From Takifugu bimaculatus (Eukaryota > Chordata > Actinopteri > Tetraodontiformes > Tetraodontidae), in NCBI GenBank assembly GCA_004026145.2, contig CP034979.1:12317485-12381484 (forward strand): a DNA stretch of 64,000 nucleotides, in the 5' to 3' direction. Made by a program: the position numbers and the translations under genes. The notes under the pieces are model-generated. The model was given only the letters and a program-made list of their open reading frames with translations, had not been told where the DNA came from and did no database searches. Below, piece after piece: positions 36,701-49,471 of the stretch (positions within the stretch are counted from its first letter, which is position 1; every line of letters starts with the position of its first letter).

Positions 36701-38178
36701 AACTTTGAACATGGAGCCATTTAGTGGCCACGCTTGCAGAAGAGAGACTCTCCACAAAAGGGGGCGGAGCTAAATGCATTTGGATGGTTATTTGTTGGTC
36801 ATTTAATGGTTATTTATTATTTAAGGCGTGCATCTGATGGGTGGATTGGTTCTGAAGTCATCGTTCTCCTCTTTATGTGTATCGGGCCTGTAAAAAGCTA
36901 CAAAACCCCTGTGTTCGCCATGACACGCGTGCCAGAGGGATCTTCATTAGAGGCAGCTAAAAACTCATTTGCCTTCTTTTCCTTCTGCCTACTGAGGCTG
37001 AACAACACACAGCCGGCTCTCGCAAGCGTAGATGCAGCCGGCGTCGTGCGTGAGTCACGGCGGCGCTACAATTAACACCGGTCCGCTAACCAGCGTATTT
37101 ATCGCAGCGAGACGCGACAGCGGAGAGAGCGGTAACGTCTCCTCTTCATCAGCGCTGCAGCTGAGAGCCACTCATGTCTGACCTGTGGACGGGAGCCCCG
37201 GAGGACTGTGATGGATGGATGCGATGCATCACGCCCAAGCATATTGACAGGCGCGCTCCAGCGAGTAGAATTTATTCTAAAAAGTACTTCATCGACTGGA
37301 CTGAACAGAGGACCTGCTGCGGGGGCTCTGACGTCACCAAACAAACGCGCTCGTGTAGAGAATAACTTTTATTTTCCTCACTGCTGCTTTTCTGACATTT
37401 TTTCTTGACATTTACTGTTTCCTATGATTCAGCCTCCTCCTGACGTAGAGCCGACCACACCTAACCTTTACATTGCAGGCAGGAGGAAATCGCTTCATCC
37501 CTTTCCTGGGAGAGAGGTTGTCTCAAGGACTGAGTGTTCCCATGCTGCAAAGCTGTGCCAAGGCCTTTTGTGAATGGATTAGTTACTATTAAGCTGGCGG
37601 GCCTGATAAATTAGGATTTATAAAGATTATTACACAATGCTTCTGCCCTCCTAATGCCGCTGATTGAATTTGTGAATTACTGGCGCGTTAGTGTAAAGGT
37701 GCGTCGGACAGACCGAAGTGGCCACGCATGGACGTCCTATCTGGTCCAGCCTCTCGCATCTTCCGGGAAATCCGCTCACCCCGCGGAAAAACAACCGGCC
37801 TCGAAAATTCCCCGCAACCTTAAACCTCGAAGACAAATGGATGGTGTTGCGGTTTAATTGCCTGCTAACACCCTGCAGCGTAAGAATCTAATTATCTTTG
37901 GTCCATGGTACTGTTTCAATACTGCACACATCCAAAGGGGCTGAAGCTGCAGAATATCCAGATAATGGCCTCTTAAACAAGTTTGCCTCTAAGAAAACAT
38001 TGCTTTAAATGGGCCGGCTTCATCTCGTATTCATTTCCCCGAAGAGGAACTGGGCACCCCAGAGCACGAGATTACTGACCAAGAACACACTCCATTATTT
38101 GGTACACACAAAACAAATGATGTGAATGTGTGATGTCATCGCGCCTTCATTAACGCAGCGGAAATTCTCAGTTTGTAC
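33785..38178 (-). other. macrod2: macrod2 intron
   Basis: About 4.4 kb with no exon I can support. It contains a CTCF-like motif at 35207 and a T-run near 35623-35645. Confidence 0.6.
35207..35222 (+). promoter_or_regulatory. CTCF-like motif
   Basis: AACAGCAGGTGGCAGC fits the CTCF core (CCASYAGRKGGCRSY) except at the first position. It lies in a macrod2 intron and is oriented forward. Confidence 0.5.
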
Positions 38179-38238
38179 CTCTGTTGCTGTCGTCACTTTC
38201 CTCCTTGGCTGCGGATTTCGGAGACGGCGGTGTGTCGT
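38179..38238 (-). CDS. macrod2: macrod2 C-terminal tail exon (60 nt)
   Basis: The acceptor GCTCGTTTTTAG and donor GTACAA flank 60 nt on the minus strand. In phase 1 it encodes DDTPPSPKSAAKEESDDSNR, with TPPSP proline-directed sites and an acidic ESDDS serine cluster. Symmetric phase 1-1. Confidence 0.88.
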
Positions 38239-39771
38239 CTAAAAACGAGCAGAAAAAAAGAGAGAGCCACTCATTTGCTTCGGATTCTGACAGTTTATCA
38301 GTTTGAACTGTTGGAACGAGCCATTTGGTGTCAGCCAACGTCTGCAGTGATTATCCCGACTGGGCTGCCCAGCGCCGCTGACCAGGCCTCAGAACCCTGG
38401 GAGAGAACTTCCTGGCGGCTACACGCTTTTGTTTTATACCTGCCTGACCAAAAAAAAAAGTCTAAAGGGAGAGCGGGAGAAGAATTTAATGCTTTGAGGC
38501 TAACTCTAGAGCACAGTGGAGGACAAAAGCACTATTCCGTGTGAGAATAGCAGTTACTCGAACCTTTGAATAAGCTCCAGCCTTTACTGATTCAAACTGG
38601 CTGATGGAGCAGAATAAAAGGCTATTGCTTGGCACCAGTGCAGAAACCCATCAAACAAAGCCCAACTGGACTGGGGCAGCACCGGTATGACAATACAATA
38701 GAGCTGGAATTATCAGGGGTTATTTCAGCTGGCTTGATATGGTCTGCTTCTGTGTTATTAGACAGTATGCTGTGTAACATAGCTGGTAAATTAACAGGAC
38801 AGAATGTAGGCACCCAGGCGCTAAAAACAGGACTAAATCTCAAATACGGAGCCCGGTCGTTATGAGCGAGCCATTACGGGCACATTGTTTTACTCCGGAA
38901 TACCACATTTTACAGTGCACATATAAAACGGCCCTTTTATGGGCACCAAAATGGAGCCTCATTGAAAACACAGATGCGTGTAATTGGCAAATGACGGAGG
39001 TGACTTTGGAAGGAAAACATTTTGATAGCACCCCGGCTTCTCTTTCCAGACAGTAAAACTCACAATGTTCTCCGTTTAGTTTGCCAGACCTGAAGCGTGA
39101 CGCTCTCGTAACCTGCACGTGGCCCCTGAACCCCTAAAGACGAACCTCTGCTTTCGAGATCTGTGGTTCTAAAGTGCCGTAAAAGGACAGAGCGGAGAAG
39201 GGGAGCAGCTAGAGGACCTTGCTGGATCTGTTGTGTTCTGCTACAAACAGCAGACTTGCACTTCTGCAAGGCCTGTTTGAGTTATTGCTTATCCGGGACA
39301 TTGGCGCACAGACAAATGTCAATAGTTCATCCTGATAAAGAGTATCTGGGAGTGTCAGGCCACGTGCCACGATGGCGCGGTGATAAGAGCATTAAGCCCA
39401 GACAGTTGTGCTTGTGCTATCACCTGGCACACATTGCAGAGGGATGTTGCTTTTTTTCCCCCTCCCCTACGCGCTTTAGGTGCTCTAAAGGCATTGTGCC
39501 TGTAAGCCGGATGAAAAGAATGGTGCTGGGAATTAGCTGTGGAAATAAGCTGATGTAATGTAATGTACCTGACATGAAGTATTTCTAACCGCAATCTGTC
39601 AGGTCGCCGATCCGGCGTGTCACCCAAAGCAGTAAACATTCAATTTCTCCTGCTGCATAAAAGCGGGCGAATCAGTGTCAGGCGCCGCGGCTACGCCACT
39701 CACTCACCCTCCGCCTGCTTTAATGGAGGTGTTAAGGTGAAAAGGCAACCATGAAATGTTCTGTCACTCAC

Positions 39772-39810
39772 CTTCCTTCAGCTCCGTCTCTGCAACATCA
39801 ACGTCATTGT
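39772..39810 (-). CDS. macrod2: macrod2 exon at the start of the acidic tail (39 nt)
   Basis: The acceptor CCCCTCTGGCAG and donor GTGAGT flank 39 nt on the minus strand. In phase 1 it encodes DNDVDVAETELKE, which resembles the D-N-x-E-E-D-V-E-M-K-E region that follows the macro domain in human MACROD2 as I recall it. It directly follows the macro-domain exon in transcript order and the phases match. Confidence 0.88.
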
Positions 39811-42800
39811 CTGCCAGAGGGGGAGACAACAGCGTGTCAAACACACCGTTTTGGAGCACAATACAGGGAGTTGCGGCAACTTTTTAAAATCATTATTATT
39901 GGAATGTTCCGGCAGAGCATTTTGAGTCCTTCCTGCAGCTACACTGAAATGTGACCAATCTACCTCCTCCGTTCATACATCCAAAACTGAGTGTTTACCT
40001 CCTCCTTTCACACCAGCTGTCATGTTTGGAAACCTTCACACCTCACATTTCCTCCAGCAGACGGCCTTGGATCCAGCGTGCGCCTGTGCTAAGCTATTGC
40101 TAATGCGTTTAACACGTGTTAAATGAGGCCTGTGTGATTTAACGGGGAGGTCACAATCATCAGTTATTCATTTTCTATTAAATCTGTACCGGCGGCCTCA
40201 GCGTGAAAGGAAAGAAATAACTTGTCTGGCGTCTCGAGCAAAAGTTCTGGTGTGAGATTCTGTGAGACGGCGCGAGTGAGGCGGGACTTAAACTGGAGTT
40301 GCTGAGTCGGCGAAAAGAGCGCCCTGCTCAACAGGTTCCGATGGTTGCGTGGCTCAGACAAGCATCCACGGCCTGGCGGCGTTCCGTGAAGTCGCATTAA
40401 CAGACTACTAAGTATGTGAGCGTACAGTACGTGAGCATTTGTGGTTATGCACAAGTGAGTAATGACGGTGCCGCAGTAACAAGTGAGCATTAGCATTGAT
40501 GTAAAGCTGCTGTCAGCCGCGCTGTGGAAGTGGAACCATCAGAGCTCCCCGCGGATGCAGCGACAGACGTTGCTTTTGTAGAACTCGGAATCGGAAGGTG
40601 CGAGGCATTAATCTAACCCTGCTCTGGGAAACAAAGGAAAGCCCACTGACGCGGGATAACAATACAAAACAGACAAATGTTTGCCTCGGCTGCAGCCACG
40701 TGCTGTAAAAAGCACCCCTCCTTCTCCACAGGGCTGTCAAAGGGGGGAAATTTATGGGATGCGAGGCAGAATATCATTACACGGTTTATATTTATTCGTT
40801 CCTCAACAGTAGATGCAAAAGAAGCGCAAAGTCGATACTCGTGACCTTGGGATGGACTAACTTTTGCTCAGTAATTTGACATTTTGGGGACGTGTGTTCG
40901 CTTTATTTATCCTGATGAAATGATGGGATCATTGGAATTCCTGCACAAATTCTCACGGATCGAGCCCGGCGAGCCATTTTCCTCACTGTTTTTATGCTAA
41001 GGAGGTTATTCCGTAGCTTCAGTTCAGTTTACCGGATAGACGAAAAGTGAAATTCCAAGGTTTTCACGCTGTCGTTACGTACGTGTATCCAACATGTCTG
41101 TGAAGCGTGCTAACGTGCTAACACTGGTAACATATGATGAGGTAAACTGAAGCGTCATATCTGCCCGAGCTGCTCCTGGAATCCCTCCATGACACCAACT
41201 CAGAGTTCTTCCAGCCTCTCAAAGCCTCTGTAGACAAATTACACAAGCGAGCGTGAACACTGCAGCTTTGCCTCTGCTAAAGGAGCACCCCCCTCTTCTG
41301 GGGATGTGGTCCTATCGCGGACATTCGGGCCGCCCGGGCTCCGCTGATGAGAGCACGGAGCGCATTAAGAACCATGTAAATAAGTGTCAATTGGAAAGTC
41401 AGTGAAACAGTTTAGACCAAACACAGCTGGCCCTGCAGATCCGCGGCCCGTGTTAATATTGTCAGCACTGTGTCTGATTGAGGGAGAGAAGAGACGGAAC
41501 CCAGCTTGTGAGCAGCCACCCGGATCATATTAGTGGTGGAGTGTACCCTGAATCAATTTCAACATGCTTTTGCTCTCTACAAGCACAGCTGCCCGACTGC
41601 TTCCCTGCTCGCAAGGAATACGTGCCAAGACAAGCATGTGGTCAATCATGATCAATGTGGTAATGCCAATCATGCCACATGTTTAATTACATTGATTATG
41701 CTCTGCAGGTGCATCAGCTCATAGCTTTTAGCTTAACTTTAAAGAGAGAAAAGTACTGAGACCAAACTCTTGTTTTTTTGCTTTGGTGACTATTATCAGC
41801 TGTGTAATCACACACTCCTTCACTACTAATCTTACTCACGGTGTAAGAAGCGGCGAGTGGACTACTTCGCTTACAGCACCCTAGTTAGTGCACTATAAAG
41901 GGGATAGGGAGTGATGGCTCAATGCTGACGTGGGTCTTCTGCTGCTGCAACTTTAAAACTTTAAAAATAACATAAAAAAACCCTGCATTTATTAATTTTA
42001 AGGCTTGACTGGGGCACCACTGCGCTCACACTCAGTCCTCCCTGTTGAAGCTCCTTCCCGTCTCGCGTTCATGTGTCAAGGCAAATGTACCTGTACGGAG
42101 GCGTACGGAGAATTTGCCATTAAAAGCTATTTTTCAGCTTTGTCCCGCTGCTGGATGTAACCTTATTTTGGCCGGCGCGCTGCGACAGCTTGTGGGAATG
42201 TGCAGAGCAATAAAGCAATTTCCTGTATGCAAATGCTCTGTTTACACATTCCTGCTCCAGTCATTGTCACTTGACAGATTGCTCGAATATGAGGACGGAA
42301 GATATACAATGAAAAATGAGAATAGTAAGACTTCAATAAAATAAAATCTACTGCGCCTCCTCCCCGCTTTACACGTGCCTGGAACCGATGGTACAGGCGT
42401 GACAGTTACGTGCGCACACGAACTTACCACCTAGAAAGAGATCAAGGGCGGCAACAACAGCAGCTCCATGAGGAGGCAGATGGGGGTGGGGGGGCGTAAA
42501 GAAGTGGAGGTTCAGCTTGTGTCATAGACCGGAGGTAAGAACGCCGGTCAACATTTCTTTCTTTACCGTGCACTCCAGCACGTGGGCGCCGCCTGGCTGG
42601 ATTAAACATTAGACGCCTTCAAATGAATCTCTCATCAACAAGCGCAACAACGGTGGTTCTGCTCCCTCGGAGGTTCTGAGGGGAGCCTCATCAAAGAGAC
42701 GCTCCTCGGAAGACTGCGGTTGGGAGGCTTGTCGGGAAGCAGGCGTGAGGTAAAGAAAGGAAAATCCCAAATTGGGAACGTCGCGTGCATGTAGCACAAT

Positions 42801-44047
42801 AAAAAGCCCACGTGTGTTGTTTTATCATCTGACCTGACCTGGGTTTTTAATCAAAGCTGCCCTCATCATTAGCGTCCCATTCACAGAGGTAAACAGTACT
42901 TTCTAAAGATGAAAACTCCTGCGATTGTTTGGGGGCACGTGCACACGCAGGCAGTTTGCTGCTTCCTCTCTGCTCCCTGTCATAGACAGATACGCGGTCT
43001 TTATCCACTGACAGTGCTTGTAAACGGCGAGACTGATAACTGGAGAACAACAGCTCCAGATTCTCATCTCAGAGCGCTAATATGATGAGACGGGCGCTGG
43101 GTGCAGGGGGGGTGGGGGGCAAGCAATATAATTAAGGTCTGTCCCCAGAATGTAATCTTTCAGCGAAGAGCCTGGGCGGGGAGCAGGACAGATGACAGGA
43201 GCACAGAGGGAACAAAACAATGTTCCATCTGGGAGCGGCGAGATGAAGGCCTGAGAGCCGGTATTCCGCTGGGGAGGCAGTGAAGGGAAAGGGAGGTAAA
43301 AGGGAGGTAATGCTGGGCTGGTGGAGCCAGCCAGCCCCTTTCAGCTCCCCAGCTATTAAACCCAATCCTCCGTGGAGCCCCCATCAGAGCCGGTGACTGC
43401 TCCTGGCCTCCGAATAGGGATGATGGCATGAAAGGAGGGAGGGAATTGGAAAGGGAGTGGGAGCAATAGATAATGGATGTTTGTTTATTTCACAGAACAA
43501 AACGGCAAAGAAAGAGCAGAGAACAATCAGCGGTTGCTATGCATCCTTGATTCCCGTTTCTTTTCTTTTAGGCCTCGCAGTTGACAATCATTGATGAGGG
43601 CCGCTATTACAGTCAATCAAATCTGTCAAGTGTCATCAGAATATCCACAATTATGGAAAACTTGGCCTGCTCTTTTTTTTTTTTAACTGATGAAATCCTC
43701 TTAAAGAAATCCAAGAAAATCTGACGTGTTAAACCAACTTTCCGTGCAGATTTCCTGAATTTAGTTACATTTTTAAGCCTGACAGATCCTTCCAGGAAGA
43801 GAATATCTTGCGCTGCAGATGTGTCTAAAGGTTTGAATGCCAAAACCTGGGTGGTTCTGTGCAGATGGTCCATTAGGTAGGCAGAGAGATCACACAGTGT
43901 GCAGGAGACCTCAGGAAAACACTGCATATTAAGTATTCATCAGTTCATTAGCGAGTTCACCACAGCAAATCAATGGATAATAGATTAAATGTAATGATGC
44001 AGGATTAATGACACGCAGCCCCGTCAATTTGGAGTAAACACACATAC
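39811..44047 (-). other. macrod2: macrod2 intron
   Basis: About 4.2 kb with no further exon that I can support. Possible microexons near 40000-40018 (18 nt, frame-preserving but with a weak acceptor) and 42431-42433 (3 nt) are not convincing. Confidence 0.6.
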
Positions 44048-44126
44048 CTTGAAAGAGGAGTGACATTTTCCTCTTGTAGATGACAAAGTCGGTCTCCAGG
44101 AAGACGCAGAAAATGACCCGTGTGAT
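44048..44126 (-). CDS. macrod2: macrod2 exon: C-terminal end of the macro domain
   Basis: The acceptor GTCTCTTGTTCAG and donor GTATGTGT flank 79 nt on the minus strand. It encodes ITRVIFCVFLETDFVIYKRK followed by MSLLFQ, in phase 0 at the start and phase 1 at the end. The pattern R-V-I-F-C-V-F-L-E-x-D-F-x-I-Y-K-x-K-M is the last strand and helix of the MACROD2 macro domain, which hydrolyses ADP-ribose from proteins and O-acetyl-ADP-ribose. The catalytic and substrate-binding loops lie in earlier exons outside the visible set. This is the most diagnostic exon for naming the gene. Confidence 0.93.
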
Positions 44127-47100
44127 CTGAACAAGAGACAAGAAAAGGAGAGCGATGAGTGGAGAAGCTCACAGCCCCGGACAACCGAAGCACCTCAAGA
44201 AGATGAAGTGTGCAGCTTCAGAGCTGACAACGGCGATGTGCATCCTATAGAGACACGCTGAAGCGCCGCCGACCTTGTGAGGCAGCCCTGCAGACGATCG
44301 TCACAATGAACCACAACTCACAGCGAGGACATCGGACGCCTCCTGTTACAACAGCAACAATTATGTAAGCGCAATCATCAACTATTGTTGCTTAGTAACA
44401 AGGCGAGTTCTTGAGAAATGAGCCACGTTCCAACAAACGTCTGGCAACCCCAGGTTGCTGCTTGATGCATGCAGCGCTTCTAAACGATCTGACCATTAGA
44501 GTCAGTAATAATATAGTAATGATGGGATCTACACTTTTTTCTAATAATGATCGTATTCAACTGCCCCCCCACCACACGCACCGAGCCACCGACTTCAGCG
44601 TCGCGCTGTTGGCCTTCGTGGGCTCACTTAAGAGTAAACACTGGCGTCTATCTGTGGAACGTGGAGCCGCTTCTGCTGCGGCGAGACGGCGAACGGCTGC
44701 CTGAGTGGGAGCTTGCCTTTTTTCCTCCTCCTCCCCGACCTTCTTTCCCGCTGCTGGAATCTCAAACGAGCAGGCATCAGTCACAGTCACGGCGTTTCAC
44801 AGCCGCAGCAGCAGATAATCACCTTTTTACATAACAGCCATAACAATGCTCCCGCGCTCGCTGCCCTCCAATAGTCCCACAAAGTGATCCTGTGTGGGAA
44901 TAAAAGGACGTCCTGCAGGCTTCAGCCCCCACCGCTGACCCTGCCCAGCACAAGTGTTTGATGCGCACGTGCACGTGCACACGCGCACATTAATAGTTTA
45001 TGATGCCTCTTTGGGGGAAATGTTAGGACCTGCATCCTCGATGGAAACATTTCAGTTCAGTTGGGTGTCTGCAGGCGCCTTTGTTCATGAAAATGTAGAC
45101 TCTCTCAACCCCCCCCAATCTTAACAGAGTGAAAGGAAGCTTTAACTTTCCTTTCAGCTTTGGGGCTCACCGAGTAAGATTATGCCAAAATGGTGCACAC
45201 CACCAGGGTGGAGGAAGGTCAAAGGACGTCAGTTCCACAGAGATTTTCTTCCGCTTCCTTTCCGAACCCGACTGTAAATGTGGGCGAGTCATGGATGTGT
45301 GCACGCTGAGCCAGGAGCCAACGCTGGCACACCAACGCAGACACCGAGAGGAGCTACGGAGCAACGATCAAGAAGATAATGTCACTCCTTCCTTCTTATT
45401 TTTAGAAGAATGCAGAACCAATTAAAAAGGTGATTGGATGTGAATTCTGAGGAGCCATTTTCACAACACTTTATGTCAGACGAGGTCGGTCCGAGTTCAT
45501 GGAGTTCAGCTATACGTGCTCCTTCAGCTAAATGCTCTTATTCAATAGCAGCTATGAGATCGTCTGTCCCTGTCAGTCACAGGCTAATTGATGGAAGCTT
45601 GGTTAAGCTATTTTTGTAACGTTTCCCAGCAGTGGGACAGCCAGATCCATCAGATCAGGACTGCTGCAAGAATTACAGGCATGACATTGGACTCAAGATG
45701 TTTCTTCAGAGCAGCAAACACAAAGTTATTAAGATAAGCACAATTTAAAGTAGCTTTGTTTCTCGATTTAACTTCCAAATCTTGCATATTCAATGAAACT
45801 TTTAAGTAATTAAAAGCAATAATTTATTATTTCACCTTCAAAACTGGAACTACTCAGCATGTAAGGATATTTAATTACAACCCTAATTGTTACCGAAACT
45901 CATCTTGGCAGATTCAGCACAGAGGGGTTCAGAACCGAGCTCATTTACACTTAATTGTGTTTGCAACATATTAGACCGAACAGTTCCGATGATCAAGCAC
46001 AATAGCAAAGACTAATGGAACGTCAGGAGGCAGACGGTTCGCTGCCCTGCATCTGCTCCAGTCGGGATTCTGAAACACAGGACGAGCCACGGTCGGATTT
46101 CCTGCAGAACCTTTGGCTCCTCCAGGCTATTGTCTGTCTATCTCCAGGCCTGGTCGGGAAAAAGAAGTCAGAGCATTTGAAAATGCAAATCCCATCCCGC
46201 ACCGCCTCCCCCAACTAATAATTTCCTGTATCCAGGTTGGACAAATAGTGATGCTTGTCGTGTTGACTTTTCTCTCTGGCTCCCGCTCCGTCTGTCAGCC
46301 TGTCTGTGCGGTTCCTCTGGTCCACATTCCACAGAAGGCTCGGCCAGCCTCTTTCATGTTACTGATCAGAAACTCGTTGTCGTGTCTATGACAGATATCA
46401 GCCAGACCAGGATGCCAAAAAAAAAAGAATATAAAATAAATAGAAAGCGCTGCGAGTCTGCCTCCATTGTCCAAACACAGGCTGCCAAGGTTTCATAACA
46501 GCTTGAAATAAATGGAATAACAGAATGAAGGTGAACTCTGAATTATTGTGTTTACGGTGAGTTTCACCAGAAAACCCTGCAAAAAGCTGGTTTTGTGTAA
46601 GAGGATTACGTACACACACAGTGCTGAACAGCCAGAAGGCTCTGCAAACGTGAAGAACATGGACCTAAACTTAGAATGTCAGTGGCTTTTAAACCCACAG
46701 TTAATTATTAGAATTAATATCTGTGGTTACGTTTCTGCAGCGTGCGCGTGAATCCTGGGCCACTAAAAACATCCCTAAATACCACATTTTAGAGTTTGGA
46801 CACCAGTATAATGTACACTGGTCTGGTGGAGTGCACGCCCCCCCACAGCTCCCAAGGTTGAAAAAGTTAATGGAAGACTAATTAAAAAGCTGGGATCGCG
46901 GCATGCTGGCCTTCCTACTCATTACTCATGGCTGAATGGAGGGCCTTTGCCAAAGGGTGAACACAATATGATTGTGTCCCCTGGTTGCCAGTAGAGGGGA
47001 TGGAGCTCTCGACAGAATCTGTTCTGCACAATAAAGCCAAAGTTAATACAGGGTAAAAAAGCACAATAAAAGCTGCTAAAATCCACCCCGTGAGAGTGCT

Positions 47101-47288
47101 GCGTATCAGCGTTCACTCCAAACTAAAATGAATCTCCAGCAGATGGACTTTATGTCCATCACATGCAGTGATTCTGTTGACTCTGGACCCTTTATGTCAC
47201 TGAAGCAACATCATTAGCACCATCATAGAGGATTAAAAAACCTATTTTACACAATCTAGATGAAGCTGTATCATATCCTGACTATTTG

Positions 47289-47462
47289 GGAGCTGGCAGG
47301 AATATACCCGGTCACCAGTCCATCGCAGGACACACACCATCCCGTCACACTCTCACACCACAGGGATCATTTATCTTTGTGTGTTTTTAGACTGCAGGAG
47401 GAAACGTTTGTCACTACGGGAACGGAAACTCGTGGACGCAATGGGAGCACGTGCAAACTCAT
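47289..47462 (+). mobile_element. degenerate fish interspersed repeat (SINE/L2-tail-like)
   Basis: The order ACCAGTCCATCGCAGGACAC, then TCACACTCTCACACCACAGGG, TTTTTAGACTGCAGGAGGAAAC, GTGGACGCAATGGGAGCACG and TGCAAACTC follows a well-known fish repeat consensus (...TTTGGACTGTGGGAGGAAACC...GGGGAGAACATGCAAACTC). It is truncated and mutated. The exact family is uncertain without a library search. Confidence 0.6.
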
Positions 47463-48903
47463 AATGCCCTGTAAAAGCCACTGCACCAAATATATGATGC
47501 TGCAGAAGGAAAAGTCTGACAGGCGAGTCTGTTTCCTGGTGATCCGACCTTGGAAAGGAGTCACGATCAAAGGTTTGCTCACAGTCAGGAAACTCGAGAG
47601 CCCACACACTCGGGTAGGTGACTGTGTTATTGAGCTGCAAATCTTTCAGCCGTAACTAGTGAAAGTCACCATAAACATCTCAATCACTTTATGGCAAAAA
47701 GACTAGTGTGGATTTATTAGTAAAGAAAGAGCAGAGATTAGTCAAATTAATCAAATTTTCATGCTTCCATTAAAGAACATCGTAGATGTTTTAAATGGAG
47801 AAGATGAGTCACTACCTTCAATTTCTGTAGTTGTCACCTCTAAACAATCTCACTTAATCTTATTAATTTAAACATTAAAATGTTGCTAATCAACCTTTGA
47901 TTTGATGCCTCTTCAATGTAATTAAGCTCTGAATATATAAAATGGGACTAATTAAAATTATAATACCAGGGAGCAACCCACACGTTTGTAACTCATTTGC
48001 ATGACACACGAAATGCACAGAAACAAGATTTAGAGCGGCTAGCTGTCAGCCGGTGGTAAATGTATGTGCCTGAATGTTAATGAGCAGCACAGAAATACAC
48101 GAGAGCTCCCTTTATTCAAATCTCCCTTGGACTGCTTGTGAGTTTTAATTTGTGTGCACGTGTGGCTCATCGCTGCGGTGCAGCAGTGCCCCAGACTCCA
48201 ACTGGCTAGTTAACAGATGAGCTGTCATAGCTGGCCACCCATGCCCATAATTACATGGGGGTACTTGCCATCAGAATCTGACAAGCAGGCACAGCACACA
48301 CACACTTTTGCCACTTACAATTCCTTCTTGATTCTGTCACAAACAATAATAGGGACAGGTCGTCGTAGCATGTCTGCTCCAGCTGGAGCTCGGACCCGAG
48401 GGATACCCGTGTCTGTGAGTCCTGAGCTGTCTTATTACTGAGGCAGCCGCTCATGCGGGACCTAAATGGCTGCATCCAGATGGACAACAGCAACAGGATA
48501 TTCATATATATTATTAGCAGGGCAGAAATATTTCACCCATTTGCTTCATTTTCTTACATTCGAGGTAATTTCGTGTATCTATTACATGACAGTGACGCTT
48601 GAGTGGTAATAACCCTCCCCGGGAATCATGGGCACAGTGAATTAATGGACATCGGCATCACGCACAAACATGCAGTTAACACACATCATGCTTGTCTTGT
48701 TTAGGATTCTTTCATCTGTAACATGACTGATGATTGCTGCGTAGGATAATTCACATTCTTCTCCACATTATTGAATAATTCTAGTAAATTATAGCCAACA
48801 GTGAAATATCTGCCCATCAAAGAGCCTCGTGACAGCGTCATCACAGGCACAATCAGCTAGTGTGTGTCTCCTTTGTTGTCAGCCGTGCTGGACTGGACAG
48901 GGT

Positions 48904-49471
48904 TCAGTCTGAGGCAGGTGGACCATATCCAGGTCTTATGACTGTTGTAATTACACACACCTGCGCCCACCATGGGAACACAACACAAGGGGAGGAAGTG
49001 CACATAAAAACCCGGTCTAGTTCAGCCAAATTCAAAGCTTTGTGCAAATACATGTAAACATCCACAACCTTGACATCAAAACTATTCCCCTTCCCGCTGC
49101 CCCCGGCTGCTCGCCACCCTCGCACCTTCCGCTCGCTCTTTCTGGCGAGGCGGGCAGTAGCGAGGAATTGGCACGAACGGTCCGGTGAGTCGACGTGTGG
49201 CGCCCACATTTGACTCTGATTGACCCCGTTGGCCAAGAGAACCGCGGCTCCACCTGCAGCAAGATGGCAAATTATCATTTCAAAGAAGTGGCCAGAAAAG
49301 GTTAGGCCTTTGAACAAAACGCCTATCATCCACGCATCAAAGGAGACGCCTGCTGTCACAATGGTGACGGTGTTCCGACCAAGAGAAGGTGCCCACTCCA
49401 AATCCATGTTTTACAACATTTCATCTCCTATCTCACCACCCCAACAGGGGGGCGAATCGCTCCTCTTATAA
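48904..49471. other. GC-rich patch with overlapping open frames, unrecognised
   Basis: The minus strand is open for 167 codons (48904-49407) and the plus strand for 83 codons (49220-49471). I recognise neither product. The core (49081-49260) is GC-rich with many CpG in AT-rich surroundings. On the plus strand AGCAAGATGG (ATG at 49262) opens MANYHFKEVARK, followed at 49299 by GTTAGG, a possible donor. It could be a promoter with a first exon, a conserved element, or chance. Confidence 0.25.

Noticed and set aside
42431..42433. 3-nt microexon between TTTCTAG and GTAAGT on the minus strand
   Set aside because: Splice-like sequences occur by chance, and a 3-nt exon cannot be supported without transcript data.
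47816..47839. 24-nt phase 1-1 microexon on the minus strand (EVTTTEIE)
   Set aside because: It lies upstream of the last macro-domain exon, where an insertion would disrupt the fold, and its pyrimidine tract is weak.
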